Positions 38,310 through 45,984 of a stretch of 45,984 bases of DNA are shown in pieces. The notes below the pieces were generated by a model. The model worked only from the letters and a program-made list of their open reading frames with translations, was not told the DNA's origin and made no database searches. The stretch spans positions 1 through 45,984 of the forward strand of contig NZ_AVQI01000012.1 in NCBI RefSeq assembly GCF_000468115.1. Reading direction: 5' to 3'. This DNA comes from Treponema socranskii subsp. socranskii VPI DR56BR1116 = ATCC 35536. GTDB taxonomy: Bacteria; Spirochaetota; Spirochaetia; Treponematales; Treponemataceae. The position numbers and the translations under genes were made by a program. The stretch's first letter is position 1; each line of letters starts with the position of its first letter.

Positions 38310-39407
38310 TTAAAAATTTTCAGCGGCAAATTTATCCATAAATTCGATAAGACGTTCGACGCCTTCGATCGGCATGGCGTTATATATGGACGCGCGCATA
38401 CCGCCGACGGTACGGTGCCCCGCAAGGTTTACGAGCCCCGCTTCCGCCGCTTCGGCTGTGAATTTTTTGTTGATCGCGTCGGCCTTCGCTTCGTCTTCCT
38501 CTTTTGTCAAAAACGGCACGTTCATGATCGAACGGCTGTCTTTGTCGGCGGTTGCACGATAGACGGCGCTCGAATCGAGGTAGTCGTACAGGCGCCCGGC
38601 CTTTGCATAATTGCGCACTTTCATGCCTTCCGCTCCGCCGTTTTTTTCTATCCAATGAAGCACTTTACCGACGACGTAGATCGCATAGCACGGCGGCGTA
38701 TTGTACAGAGAATCTTCGTCGGTGTGCGTTTTATACGTGAGCATCGTCGGCGTGAGTTTTTGCGGAGCGTCGGTGATGAGGTCGTCCCTGATGATGACGA
38801 GCGTGACGCCCGCAGGCCCGATATTTTTTTGCGCGCCTGCAAAAACGAGACCGAAAGCGCTCACGTCCAGCGGCTCGGACAGGATGCACGAAGAGATATC
38901 GGCGACGAGCGGAATGCCGCCCGTATCGGGAATATAATTCCAGTGCGTGCCCTTGATCGTGTTGTTGAAGCAGATATACGCGTAATCGTAATCGCCCGTG
39001 ATTTTATCGATTTTCGGAATATAGCAAAAATTGCGGTCTTTCGACGACGCGGCGACATCGACGGAAACGTATTTTTTCGCTTCTTTGATCGCTTTACCCG
39101 ACCACACGCCGGTATCGACGTATACCGCTTTGCCCGAACGTATGCCGAGGTTTTGCGGCACCATTGCAAACTGCGTCGAACCGCCGCCCTGCAAAAATAC
39201 GATTTTGTAGTTGTCAGGCACGCGCAAGAGTTTTCGTACCATAGCTTCGGCGTCTTCGACGATCGGCTTAAATGCCGACGAACGATGACTCATCTCCATA
39301 ACCGACTGACCCGTGCCTTTGTAGTCGAGCATTTCATCGGCACAGTCTTTCAACACTTCTTCCGGCAAACACGACGGTCCCGCCGAAAAATTGTACACAC
39401 GTCCCAT
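38310..39407 (-). CDS. serC: Phosphoserine aminotransferase
   Basis: A 365-residue PLP enzyme that converts 3-phosphohydroxypyruvate and glutamate to phosphoserine. Typical features: Asn-Phe-Ser-Ala-Gly-Pro-Ser-Cys-Leu-Pro at the N-terminus, Gln-Gly-Gly-Gly-Ser-Thr-Gln-Phe near 76, Ala-Asp-Ile-Ser-Ser near 169 and the PLP lysine in Ala-Gly-Ala-Gln-Lys-Asn-Ile-Gly-Pro-Ala-Gly near 195. TAGGAG lies ~8 nt before the ATG. First gene of serC-serA. Together with the four tRNA-Ser genes it underlines serine supply, though the two are not linked in position. Confidence 0.95.
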   Translation of the reverse strand: MGRVYNFSAGPSCLPEEVLKDCADEMLDYKGTGQSVMEMSHRSSAFKPIVEDAEAMVRKLLRVPDNYKIVFLQGGGSTQFAMVPQNLGIRSGKAVYVDTGVWSGKAIKEAKKYVSVDVAASSKDRNFCYIPKIDKITGDYDYAYICFNNTIKGTHWNYIPDTGGIPLVADISSCILSEPLDVSAFGLVFAGAQKNIGPAGVTLVIIRDDLITDAPQKLTPTMLTYKTHTDEDSLYNTPPCYAIYVVGKVLHWIEKNGGAEGMKVRNYAKAGRLYDYLDSSAVYRATADKDSRSIMNVPFLTKEEDEAKADAINKKFTAEAAEAGLVNLAGHRTVGGMRASIYNAMPIEGVERLIEFMDKFAAENF

Positions 39408-39508
39408 AGTTGGCTCCTATATTTTCGATAATTCGCGTTATCGATCCGCAAACATTTTAAGCGCAAACGCTCTCGTCCCGTTTGTCGGCGACGAAAACTG
39501 TGTTATGC

Positions 39509-40828
39509 CTATTTTATTGTTAAAAATCTTTCTTTTACGTTAGGAAGTAAGCTTGTATAAAATTGTAAAAACTCCTTAAGGCTTTCTTTATCATCCAACG
39601 GTTCTATGTCTAGCCACACCCACTTATCCTCTTCAGTTTCTGTTTTTACTTTATAAATATCTTCCAAAATGTTTTGATAAATTTTCTGATTCTGCTTAGA
39701 AATTTTGTTATGAGTTCCAAAACCGAGTTGTAATTGGCCGCCTAGACCTGCTGCATATAAATAATCCGAACTTATATCTTTTGTAAAGATATAGCAGCCC
39801 CAGTCGCTATACTCCCAACTTTCAAAACAAAATCCTAGCGGCTCAAGTAAATTTTTTAATTGATCAGTGATAATTGAACCTAATACATCATTTTTGTCCT
39901 GTTCAAAAACTGCAACTAAATCTTTTGCAGCCTTGTAATTCTCTTCAGAGGAATAAATCTTTTCAAGCAATTTTTTTTGATACTCCAACATGGCTTCATC
40001 GCCTCCTAAATGTCCTAACAAGATTTTATATTGTTCCAAATAAACTTTTGTAAGCATGACTTCTGAGTTGGTCACATCTTTTAATTCAGGAGATTCCAGA
40101 CAATTTCTTAAGAACTTGATTAAACTTCCTTTGTTTTTGTCCCTGTCAATAGCTGAACGATATTTTAAAACTTTTCCATCTCCATACTTTGTATCACGGA
40201 TAAGTTTAGTATAATCTTCAAATACTGAATCATAACTATCAATATCAGGTTTCTTTCCGGGAATCAACGTAAGATACACCACAGTCATATCAACTTTGCT
40301 GTTTTTTCCAAATTTTTGTTCCTGCACATATTTCATATACCTGACAATTTGATTCGGTTGGTCAGGAGCGCCATTCAGTTTATTTTCTACAATAATTGCC
40401 TGGTTATGATTATTTGTTATCAATAAGTCAATATAACCTTTTTTTTCTTCACTTCCATCCCATACAGAATTATATTCCTCTTTTGAAATTTTGACGGTAT
40501 TATCTATAATAAATTCGTAATCCAAATCCAGCATTTTTACAAAATTATCAATAAAGATTAAGCTTGCGATTTTACCGATTTGCGGAGTAGTCGGATTCAA
40601 AATGGTATACAAAATATCACTGTGGAATTTTTCTCTTTTATATAAATCCGATATTGTTTCAAAAATATTAAATTTATCTGTAAGATTTAAATCATATTCT
40701 TTAATAACTTCATCTTTTTGTGATGAATATTCTTTAGAAATATTTAATAAATCTTGTATATTTGTAAGAGAATCTTTTTTTATTTTTTCAGCTTCCGATA
40801 AAAGTTTTTCTACTTCAACCATATTCAT
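39509..40828 (-). CDS. PD-(D/E)XK nuclease-superfamily protein (PDDEXK_4 type), AT-rich
   Basis: A 439-residue protein. Near residues 120-160, Gly-Tyr-Ile-Asp-Leu-Leu-Ile and Gln-Ala-Ile-Ile-Val-Glu-Asn-Lys-Leu-Asn-Gly-Ala match the D...E-x-K core of the PDDEXK_4 family, followed by Gln-Ile-Val-Arg-Tyr. The C-terminal half has Trp/Tyr-rich segments of unknown role. These proteins are common in defence and accessory islands; the function is unproven. Base composition is clearly more AT-rich than the neighbours, and codon use differs (AAA, ATA and TTA frequent), which suggests transfer. The start is uncertain: ATG 40828 or 40822, neither with a clear SD. Imperfect matching blocks flank it (about 39456-39505 and 40872-40918). 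Confidence 0.65.
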   Translation of the reverse strand: MNMVEVEKLLSEAEKIKKDSLTNIQDLLNISKEYSSQKDEVIKEYDLNLTDKFNIFETISDLYKREKFHSDILYTILNPTTPQIGKIASLIFIDNFVKMLDLDYEFIIDNTVKISKEEYNSVWDGSEEKKGYIDLLITNNHNQAIIVENKLNGAPDQPNQIVRYMKYVQEQKFGKNSKVDMTVVYLTLIPGKKPDIDSYDSVFEDYTKLIRDTKYGDGKVLKYRSAIDRDKNKGSLIKFLRNCLESPELKDVTNSEVMLTKVYLEQYKILLGHLGGDEAMLEYQKKLLEKIYSSEENYKAAKDLVAVFEQDKNDVLGSIITDQLKNLLEPLGFCFESWEYSDWGCYIFTKDISSDYLYAAGLGGQLQLGFGTHNKISKQNQKIYQNILEDIYKVKTETEEDKWVWLDIEPLDDKESLKEFLQFYTSLLPNVKERFLTIK

Positions 40829-40948
40829 AGTCTTTATTCTTACCCAATGTGAGCATAGGCCTATCATTATTTTAAACCGCAGGTAGCTTGACCGCGTATC
40901 GGTTTTGAAAACGGTGTTAGGTAAAAATATTTCTTACCGAGTTATACC

Positions 40949-41467
40949 TCATTTGTTATTTGAAAAATCCGATTTTGATATTACATTTATCAAATCACCA
41001 CGAGTTGAATTAGCAACAGAGTAATTCATTAAAGCCATTATTTTATCTCGCTTTTCTTTATCCACTTCATCAATAATAATTATTACAGAAAAGTAACCAT
41101 GTTTTAAATCATCATTTTCTTTTTTGTCATTATAATTGGCTGTATATGCTTTTTCTTCCCACATTCCATCAACAGTATCCGGATTACTATTATTTTCCGA
41201 AAAATCAGCTTTGCCAAAAACCCTTTTAGTTATAACTTGTTCGGAAACCGCTCTTTTGGAATATTCCTGTGTTTTTTGATAAATTATCGAAATCGAATAT
41301 TTATCTTGAAATTCCAGTTCATCAAGAATTTTGGAAATATTATTTTGAAGTAATTTTTTTTCTGTTTCGATTATTTTTTCAAATAATTCTTTTTCACCGT
41401 TTTTACAAGATGTTATTCCAATTATAGTGAAAATTATAATAAATAATATAATAATTCTTCTTTTCAT
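40949..41467 (-). CDS. Small AT-rich hypothetical lipoprotein
   Basis: A 172-residue lipoprotein: Ile-Ile-Gly-Ile-Thr-Ser-Cys21. The mature part is Lys/Glu/Asn-rich, with a helical start and a Tyr-Phe-Ser-Val-Ile-Ile-Ile-Ile-Asp-Glu strand near 129. I do not recognise a family. GGAGAAAAG precedes the ATG, which overlaps the rex stop as ATGA, so translation may be coupled to rex. As with the PD-(D/E)XK gene that follows, its DNA is much more AT-rich than rex, so the pair may have arrived together. Confidence 0.65.
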   Translation of the reverse strand: MKRRIIILFIIIFTIIGITSCKNGEKELFEKIIETEKKLLQNNISKILDELEFQDKYSISIIYQKTQEYSKRAVSEQVITKRVFGKADFSENNSNPDTVDGMWEEKAYTANYNDKKENDDLKHGYFSVIIIIDEVDKEKRDKIMALMNYSVANSTRGDLINVISKSDFSNNK

Positions 41468-42123
41468 AAAACTTTTCTCCAAGCGCCCGAAGTGCGGGCG
41501 GAAAGCGTTCGAAGGAGCGTCACCGGAGATGCGTTTTCCACCCGAGCCGATACGGTCGATCCCAGCACGGCATCGGTATAATTGACGATACCGCGTATGC
41601 CGCAAAAAACAAGGCGCGAAGCAAGGGATGCGGCATCTTCGTTTTTCGACGCGAGGATCGCATATTCGATGCGTTCCGAAGCGACGACCGCTTCGATCCG
41701 CGATGCCGGATAGAGCGGAAACGCAGATCGGAGGATTTCCGTCCGGTTTACGTTCGGATCGAATCCCGCGACGATTTTATAGCCCGTGCCGTCGAATATC
41801 GCTTCGTCGAGGAGGGCGGTGCCGAGCCTGCCCAAACCGACAATGCAGCACTTCTTTTCGCTCGACGCGGGAGCGATTTCGAAAAAACGCAAAATCGCAT
41901 CGCAGAGGCGGCGCACGTCGTAGCCGTTTGAAACGCCGCCGCAAAAACCGATCGACGCTATATCGTGCCTGATGAGCGCGGAACTCCAATGCACGAGAGA
42001 TGCAAGCTCGACCGACGTAATGCGCGTTTTATCCGTGCGCGAAAGAAGTTCTGCCAAGAGCACGAGCCGCCGCTTCGACGGTTCGGAAACGCGCTTTTGC
42101 GGCGCGGCAAGCATTTCGTTCAT
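41464..42123 (-). CDS. rex: Redox-sensing transcriptional repressor Rex
   Basis: A 219-residue DNA-binding repressor that senses the NADH/NAD+ ratio and controls fermentation and respiration genes. The N-terminal winged helix includes Ile-Thr-Ser-Val-Glu-Leu-Ala-Ser-Leu-Val and Ile-Arg-His-Asp-Ile-Ala near 35-55 (canonical Arg-Lys-Asp is Arg-His-Asp here). The Rossmann motif Gly-Leu-Gly-Arg-Leu-Gly spans 96-101, and Phe-Asp-Pro-Asn near 122 and Thr-Asp-Ala near 189 follow. GGGAGG lies ~6 nt before the ATG. A candidate Rex operator 109-132 nt upstream suggests self-regulation. Confidence 0.88.
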   Translation of the reverse strand: MNEMLAAPQKRVSEPSKRRLVLLAELLSRTDKTRITSVELASLVHWSSALIRHDIASIGFCGGVSNGYDVRRLCDAILRFFEIAPASSEKKCCIVGLGRLGTALLDEAIFDGTGYKIVAGFDPNVNRTEILRSAFPLYPASRIEAVVASERIEYAILASKNEDAASLASRLVFCGIRGIVNYTDAVLGSTVSARVENASPVTLLRTLSARTSGAWRKVL

Positions 42124-42231
42124 CGCAATCCTCCCGATAGTAACGGATGTCAGGTTTTCCGGTCAACGGAAAATTCGGCCTTTTCCATCGATTCGAAGCC
42201 GAAAAATCTAAAAAAATCGGAAAATCCGCAT

Positions 42232-42255
42232 TTACTGTGAAATTTTTAACAGTAA
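42232..42255. promoter_or_regulatory. Candidate Rex operator
   Basis: A 24-bp near-palindrome begins TTACTGTGAA and ends TTAACAGTAA. The inner part resembles the Rex consensus TTGTGAA-N4-TTCACAA. It lies in the 276-bp gap between rex and the TPR lipoprotein gene. No convincing -10/-35 pair was found beside it. Confidence 0.45.
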
Positions 42256-42399
42256 TTAAGAAAAAAGTAAAGATAGGACGCGGTATAGGTAAAGGAAGGC
42301 GACGGAAGGATGGGGCAATTCGAAAACGGATATGATGTATGAAAAAAAAGCGGGAGCAGCGTAATTTCAAAGAGTGACTTGCAATATTATTTTTTAAAA

Positions 42400-43287
42400 T
42401 TACTGCAGCGAAGCGTTTGCCATAAGCCGTTTCATCGCATCAAAATCCGCCTCCGCTTTGTTACGTCTTTCTAATGCAAGATTTGTATTACCTCGCCATT
42501 CATAGAATATATAATTTGCATCATCGATTTTAATCGCTTCGGTAAACGCATCGAGAGCATCACCGTATTTTTGCAAACGGTAACAGCAAACGCCTATATG
42601 AAAATACACATCCGAAACGCGGTATTTTAATGTTGCGGCTTTACGGTAATCGCTCAAGGCCGCATCATATCGTCGCAGCATTTCATATGCCGCACCCCGA
42701 TCAAAATAGGTTTCCGCATTTTTAGGATTCAGCCTTATCGCATGAGAATAATGTAAAACCGCATTTTCATAATCATTCATTCGATAACGGATTTGTCCTT
42801 TATTTTTAAAATGTAAGGCACACTTCGGATTCAACTCTATAGCGGTATCGATATCACGAAGTGCTTTTTCCAGATCTCCCAACTGTATATAGAGGCATGC
42901 TCTGTTATTGTATACTCTGTCGTCGTCGGGAATCAACACAAGTGCTTCGTCGAAATCGGCAAGCGCGTCCTTATATTGCGCCTTACAAATAAAAATCATT
43001 CCCCTTAATAAAAGCGCTTCCTCATAAGACGGCTGTATTTGCAGAGCTTTATTTATATCCGCCAGTGCCGCATTATAGTATCCCGACAAACAATAATAAT
43101 TTCCCCGCTCATAATACAGCCGATAATTATCGGGATATTTCCGTATTTTTTTCTCGTAAACTCGAAGGTTAAGCCTGAATATCAACAAATTACCTTTTTC
43201 CGTAGTCCGATTCATAGGAACAGAACTACAGGCAAAAACAGTGCATAACAATACCGTATAAAAAAACATCACACATATATTTTTCAT
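42400..43287 (-). CDS. Tetratricopeptide repeat lipoprotein
   Basis: A 295-residue lipoprotein (Thr-Val-Phe-Ala-Cys20) made of about seven TPR units from residue ~45 on, each showing the Tyr/Ala pattern such as Tyr-Tyr-Glu-Arg-Gly-Asn-Tyr-Tyr and Ala-Leu-Ala-Asp-Ile-Asn-Lys-Ala-Leu. TPRs mediate protein contacts, so it is probably a periplasmic scaffold; the partner is unknown. The start is fixed by the signal peptide, with AAGGAAG close to the ATG. Divergent from tex, with start codons 43 nt apart, so their promoters overlap. Confidence 0.8.
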   Translation of the reverse strand: MKNICVMFFYTVLLCTVFACSSVPMNRTTEKGNLLIFRLNLRVYEKKIRKYPDNYRLYYERGNYYCLSGYYNAALADINKALQIQPSYEEALLLRGMIFICKAQYKDALADFDEALVLIPDDDRVYNNRACLYIQLGDLEKALRDIDTAIELNPKCALHFKNKGQIRYRMNDYENAVLHYSHAIRLNPKNAETYFDRGAAYEMLRRYDAALSDYRKAATLKYRVSDVYFHIGVCCYRLQKYGDALDAFTEAIKIDDANYIFYEWRGNTNLALERRNKAEADFDAMKRLMANASLQ

Positions 43288-43292
43288 CTTCC

Positions 43293-43321
43293 TTGCCACG
43301 CACCGTCCTTTTCCGTACAAT
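43293..43321 (+). promoter_or_regulatory. Promoter of tex (near-leaderless)
   Basis: TTGCCA (43293-43298), 17-bp spacer, TACAAT (43316-43321), 9 nt to ATG 43331. The expected mRNA leader is about 3 nt. Confidence 0.5.
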
Positions 43322-43330
43322 AGCGCCTAT

Positions 43331-45733
43331 ATGGAATTTACTCAAGACACAATGGACGCGCTCGCAATCGATGAAGCGCTCATCGAACAAAAAATCGCGG
43401 CGGAAATCGGCATCCGCGAAACGCAGGTGCGCGCCGTCATCGACCTCGTAAACGAAGGCTGCACGGTTCCGTTTATCGCGCGCTATCGAAAAGAAAAGCA
43501 CGGTTCGCTCGACGAAATGCAGATACGCGACTGCGACCGTCTGTTCAAATCGCATAAAAATCTCGAAGAGCGGCGCCTCGAAATCGCGAGGGGTATTTTT
43601 GCTCAAGGAAAACTCACCGAATCTCTGTACGACGCGGTAATGAGCGCGCTTACGCTCACGGCGCTTGAAGACTTATGGGCGCCGTTTAAAAAGAAAAAGA
43701 AAACGCGCGGCATGATTGCGATCGAACGCGGGCTCGAAGCGCTTGCGGATGCGATGCTCACGCTCGACGATACGGCAATCGAAAAAAAGGCGGAAGAATT
43801 TATTAAAATAAACGACGACAACCCCGAACTTTCGGTTCCGACTGCAGAGGATGCGATCGCGGGTGCGAAAGACATCATCGCGGAAAGGACGGCTCAGGAC
43901 AGCACAAATCGCAAAGCGGTGTACGATCTTTATATGGCGACCGGCTCGATCGTTTCGAAAGGTATCGGAGACGAAGAAAAGCAAAAGACGTCGACATATC
44001 AAATGTATTGGGATTACGCGGAGCCGCTCAATCAGATAAAGCCGCACCGCATTCTCGCGATAAACCGCGGAGAAAGGGAAGAAGCGCTCGAAGTTACCGT
44101 AAACGTGGACGTCGATACGGCCGTAGATATGCTGCAAAAGCGCCAAACGATCAACAACGCGTATCACGCGGATGCGATCAAAGACGGCGTCGTGAGACTC
44201 CTTTCACCGGCTGTCGTGCGCGAAATCCGCAGCGACGAAACGGACAAAGCGGACGAACACGGCATCGGCATATTCAGCGAAAACCTCAGAAACCTTTTGA
44301 TGACGCAGCCGATCAAAGGCAGCCGCGTGCTCGGCGTCGATCCGGGCATACGAACCGGAACGAAGTGCGCCGCTCTCGACGAAACGGGAAAATATCTCGG
44401 AAGCTTTTTAATAAAGCAAGTCGCCGACGTTTCGGGTTCTTACGAAGCGCTTAAAGCTGCGATCAAAAAATACGATATTCAAGTCGTCGCCGTCGGAAAC
44501 GGAACGGGAAGTCCCGAAGTGCGCGAACTCGTAAGCCGCGTCATAAGCGAAAACTATCCCGACGTGCGCTACACGGTCGTAGACGAAAGCGGTGCGTCGG
44601 TGTATTCCGCAAGCGACATCGCGCGCGAAGAGTTTCCCGACTTGGATTTGACGATCCGCGGAGCGGTGAGTATGGGGCGGCGGCTGCAGGATCCGCTCGC
44701 CGAACTCGTCAAAATCGATCCGAAAGCGATCGGCGTCGGACTCTATCAGCACGACGTCAATCAAAAAAAACTTTCCGACATGCTCGACGAAGTGGTAGGC
44801 TCCGTCGTAAACAAAGTCGGCGTCAATTTGAATACGGCGAGCAGTTCGCTTTTAAAATACGTTTCGGGCATTACGCCGGCGACGGCGAAAAAGATCGTCG
44901 CATACCGCGATGCGAACGGAAAGATCACAAGCCGCGACGATTTGAAAAAAGTGAGCGGACTCGGCCCGAAAACTTTCGAGCAGTGCGCGGGATTTTTAAA
45001 AATTCCCGAAAGCGGAGAGCCGCTCGACAACACGTGGGTGCATCCCGAAAACTACGAAGCGGCGCGCGAGCTTTTTGCCGTCATCAAATCGGGAGGCGAA
45101 GTTTCCGCCGAATTGAAAAAGAAACTCGAAGAAAAATACGGCATCGGGGAAACGACGATTTCGGATATTGCAGAAGAATTGAAAAAGCCGAACCGCGATC
45201 CGCGCGACGACTACCCCGCTCCGATCATGCAAAAAGGCGTCATGCAGTTCGAAGATTTGAAGCCGGGCATGAAAGTTACCGGAAAAATCAAAAACGTCGT
45301 CGACTTCGGCGCTTTCGTCGACCTCGGTTTGCACGAAACGGGACTCATCCACATCAGCGAGCTTTCGGACAATTTCGTCAGAGAGCCGATGGAAATCGTC
45401 AAGGTCGGCGACGTCAAAGAATTTACGATTCTTGCGCTCGATCCCGACAGAAAACGCATCAGCCTGTCGCTGAAAAGCGACGCAGCATCGCGCGCACTCA
45501 ATCCGACGGAAGCGAAATCCGGCGACAAGGGAAACGGAAAAACACCGCATGAAAAAAAAGCGAACGGGGGCGCAAAGAGAGCGGTCGTCGTAAAAGCGCT
45601 TTCGAAAAATGCGGACGGCACGCGGCAGAAGAACGACGGCAAAAACCGTCAAAGCTCAGGCGTAAAAACGGGCGGCGTGCGGAACGACGGTATGACGTAC
45701 AATCCCTTTGCGGATCTGCTGAAAAATCGCTGA
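43331..45733 (+). CDS. tex: Tex family RNA-binding transcription accessory protein
   Basis: An 800-residue cytoplasmic protein. Domains in order: Tex N-terminal helices (Val-Pro-Phe-Ile-Ala-Arg-Tyr-Arg-Lys-Glu near 46), YqgF-like RNase H fold (Leu-Gly-Val-Asp-Pro-Gly-Ile-Arg-Thr-Gly-Thr-Lys near 335), two helix-hairpin-helix motifs (Leu-Asn-Thr-Ala-Ser and Val-Ser-Gly-Leu-Gly-Pro near 498-545), and an S1 RNA-binding domain (Gly-Lys-Ile-Lys-Asn-Val-Val-Asp-Phe-Gly-Ala-Phe-Val-Asp near 650). The tail after ~720 is Lys/Gly/Asn-rich. Tex proteins affect transcription and stress tolerance; the precise role is not settled. The promoter lies directly before the ATG, with no SD. Confidence 0.93.
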   Translation: MEFTQDTMDALAIDEALIEQKIAAEIGIRETQVRAVIDLVNEGCTVPFIARYRKEKHGSLDEMQIRDCDRLFKSHKNLEERRLEIARGIFAQGKLTESLYDAVMSALTLTALEDLWAPFKKKKKTRGMIAIERGLEALADAMLTLDDTAIEKKAEEFIKINDDNPELSVPTAEDAIAGAKDIIAERTAQDSTNRKAVYDLYMATGSIVSKGIGDEEKQKTSTYQMYWDYAEPLNQIKPHRILAINRGEREEALEVTVNVDVDTAVDMLQKRQTINNAYHADAIKDGVVRLLSPAVVREIRSDETDKADEHGIGIFSENLRNLLMTQPIKGSRVLGVDPGIRTGTKCAALDETGKYLGSFLIKQVADVSGSYEALKAAIKKYDIQVVAVGNGTGSPEVRELVSRVISENYPDVRYTVVDESGASVYSASDIAREEFPDLDLTIRGAVSMGRRLQDPLAELVKIDPKAIGVGLYQHDVNQKKLSDMLDEVVGSVVNKVGVNLNTASSSLLKYVSGITPATAKKIVAYRDANGKITSRDDLKKVSGLGPKTFEQCAGFLKIPESGEPLDNTWVHPENYEAARELFAVIKSGGEVSAELKKKLEEKYGIGETTISDIAEELKKPNRDPRDDYPAPIMQKGVMQFEDLKPGMKVTGKIKNVVDFGAFVDLGLHETGLIHISELSDNFVREPMEIVKVGDVKEFTILALDPDRKRISLSLKSDAASRALNPTEAKSGDKGNGKTPHEKKANGGAKRAVVVKALSKNADGTRQKNDGKNRQSSGVKTGGVRNDGMTYNPFADLLKNR

Positions 45734-45791
45734 AGCGGGGAGCTGGGGCTGCGGAATATCGGCGCAGACAAGACTTCGGGGTACGGAATAC

Positions 45792-45983
45792 TTACAGCTG
45801 TTCGACTTCCGCTTTCGTGAAACCGGTTATTTTGCAAATGTCTTCAAGCGGATAGTGCATAGCGAGCATGGTTTTTGCCGTTTCAAGCTTAGCTTGGTAT
45901 GAGCCTTCCTGCAGTGCGATTTCTCTTTCTTCTTCCCGCTGCACGGCGATGTCTACATCGTAATCGTATTCGGCTATGAGCAT
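45792..45983 (-). CDS. C-terminal end of another Rpn-family protein, or a free RpnS-like mini-gene (partial)
   Basis: 63 codons from the right edge, beginning MLIAEYDYDVDIAVQ and ending Gly-Phe-Thr-Lys-Ala-Glu-Val-Glu-Gln-Leu. It is closely related to 1116-1331 and 1477-1671, with Gly-Ser-Tyr-Gln followed by a helix-turn-helix-like end. The sequence before this Met is cut off by the window edge, so it could be the internal start of a full Rpn gene or a stand-alone copy. It converges on tex with a 58-nt gap. Confidence 0.6.
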   Translation of the reverse strand: MLIAEYDYDVDIAVQREEEREIALQEGSYQAKLETAKTMLAMHYPLEDICKITGFTKAEVEQL

Positions 45984-45984
45984 A

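Noticed and set aside
37683-39431. Very long plus-strand ORF opposite serC and serA
   Set aside because: Arg/His/Phe-rich antisense translation typical of a shadow frame; serC and serA are unambiguous on the minus strand.

Overview
The window looks like a spirochaete chromosome, most likely an oral or host-associated Treponema with roughly 50% G+C. The reasons are the BspA-like cysteine/leucine-rich repeat lipoproteins, the Rpn (PD-(D/E)XK 'transposase') gene families, the many Cys-lipoproteins and the protein sequences as a whole. The species cannot be fixed from the sequence alone.

Layout. 1-3.4 kb is an accessory patch: the end of a BspA-like protein, one intact Rpn nuclease gene, an orphan Rpn C-terminal mini-ORF, an Rpn pseudogene split by hairpin DNA, and many short palindromes that resolve into recurring paired-hairpin units. 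3.4-12.5 kb holds housekeeping and envelope genes: a Nif3-like protein, a membrane protein with a degenerate hydrolase domain, and a plus-strand series of DUF2804 protein, unknown 655-aa protein, CreD-like protein and MATE exporter, then a TraB/GumN lipoprotein. 12.5-13.3 kb is a minus-strand RNA block: small SRP RNA, four tRNA-Ser isoacceptors (GGA, CGA, GCT, TGA) and tRNA-Arg(GCG). 13.4-17.4 kb holds a DUF308 membrane protein, aspS and apbE.

18.3-24.8 kb carries two transporter sets: a polar amino-acid ABC system whose binding protein has its two halves in swapped order, and a TrpYZ-like permease/ATPase pair without an adjacent binding protein. A second MATE exporter and a DUF3298 lipoprotein lie between them. 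24.8-28.5 kb is a compact N-degron operon, clpS-clpA-aat (adaptor, unfoldase and the enzyme that adds the N-terminal degron). 28.5-31.3 kb has a BspA-like lipoprotein, a strong promoter-terminator pair that looks like a small-RNA gene, and a rhomboid protease.

31.4-43.3 kb is all minus strand: a ribose-type sugar ABC operon with a class II aldolase and a PfkB kinase, serC-serA (serine synthesis from glycolysis), an AT-rich pair (PD-(D/E)XK protein plus lipoprotein) between serC and rex, rex itself with a candidate operator upstream, and a TPR lipoprotein. 43.3-45.7 kb is tex, followed by the 3' end of another Rpn gene.

The strongest unexplained signals are: (1) in-frame internal ribosome sites inside Rpn genes that would give a separate C-terminal protein, plus a free-standing copy of that protein; (2) a family of paired hairpins with conserved loops and variable stems, clustered around the Rpn genes; (3) a circularly permuted amino-acid binding protein; (4) at least five genes whose promoter -10 box sits exactly 6 nt before the start codon, implying leaderless mRNAs; (5) a consensus promoter driving a ~118-nt terminated transcript near 30.1 kb. 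Promoter, operator and RNA calls were made by eye.
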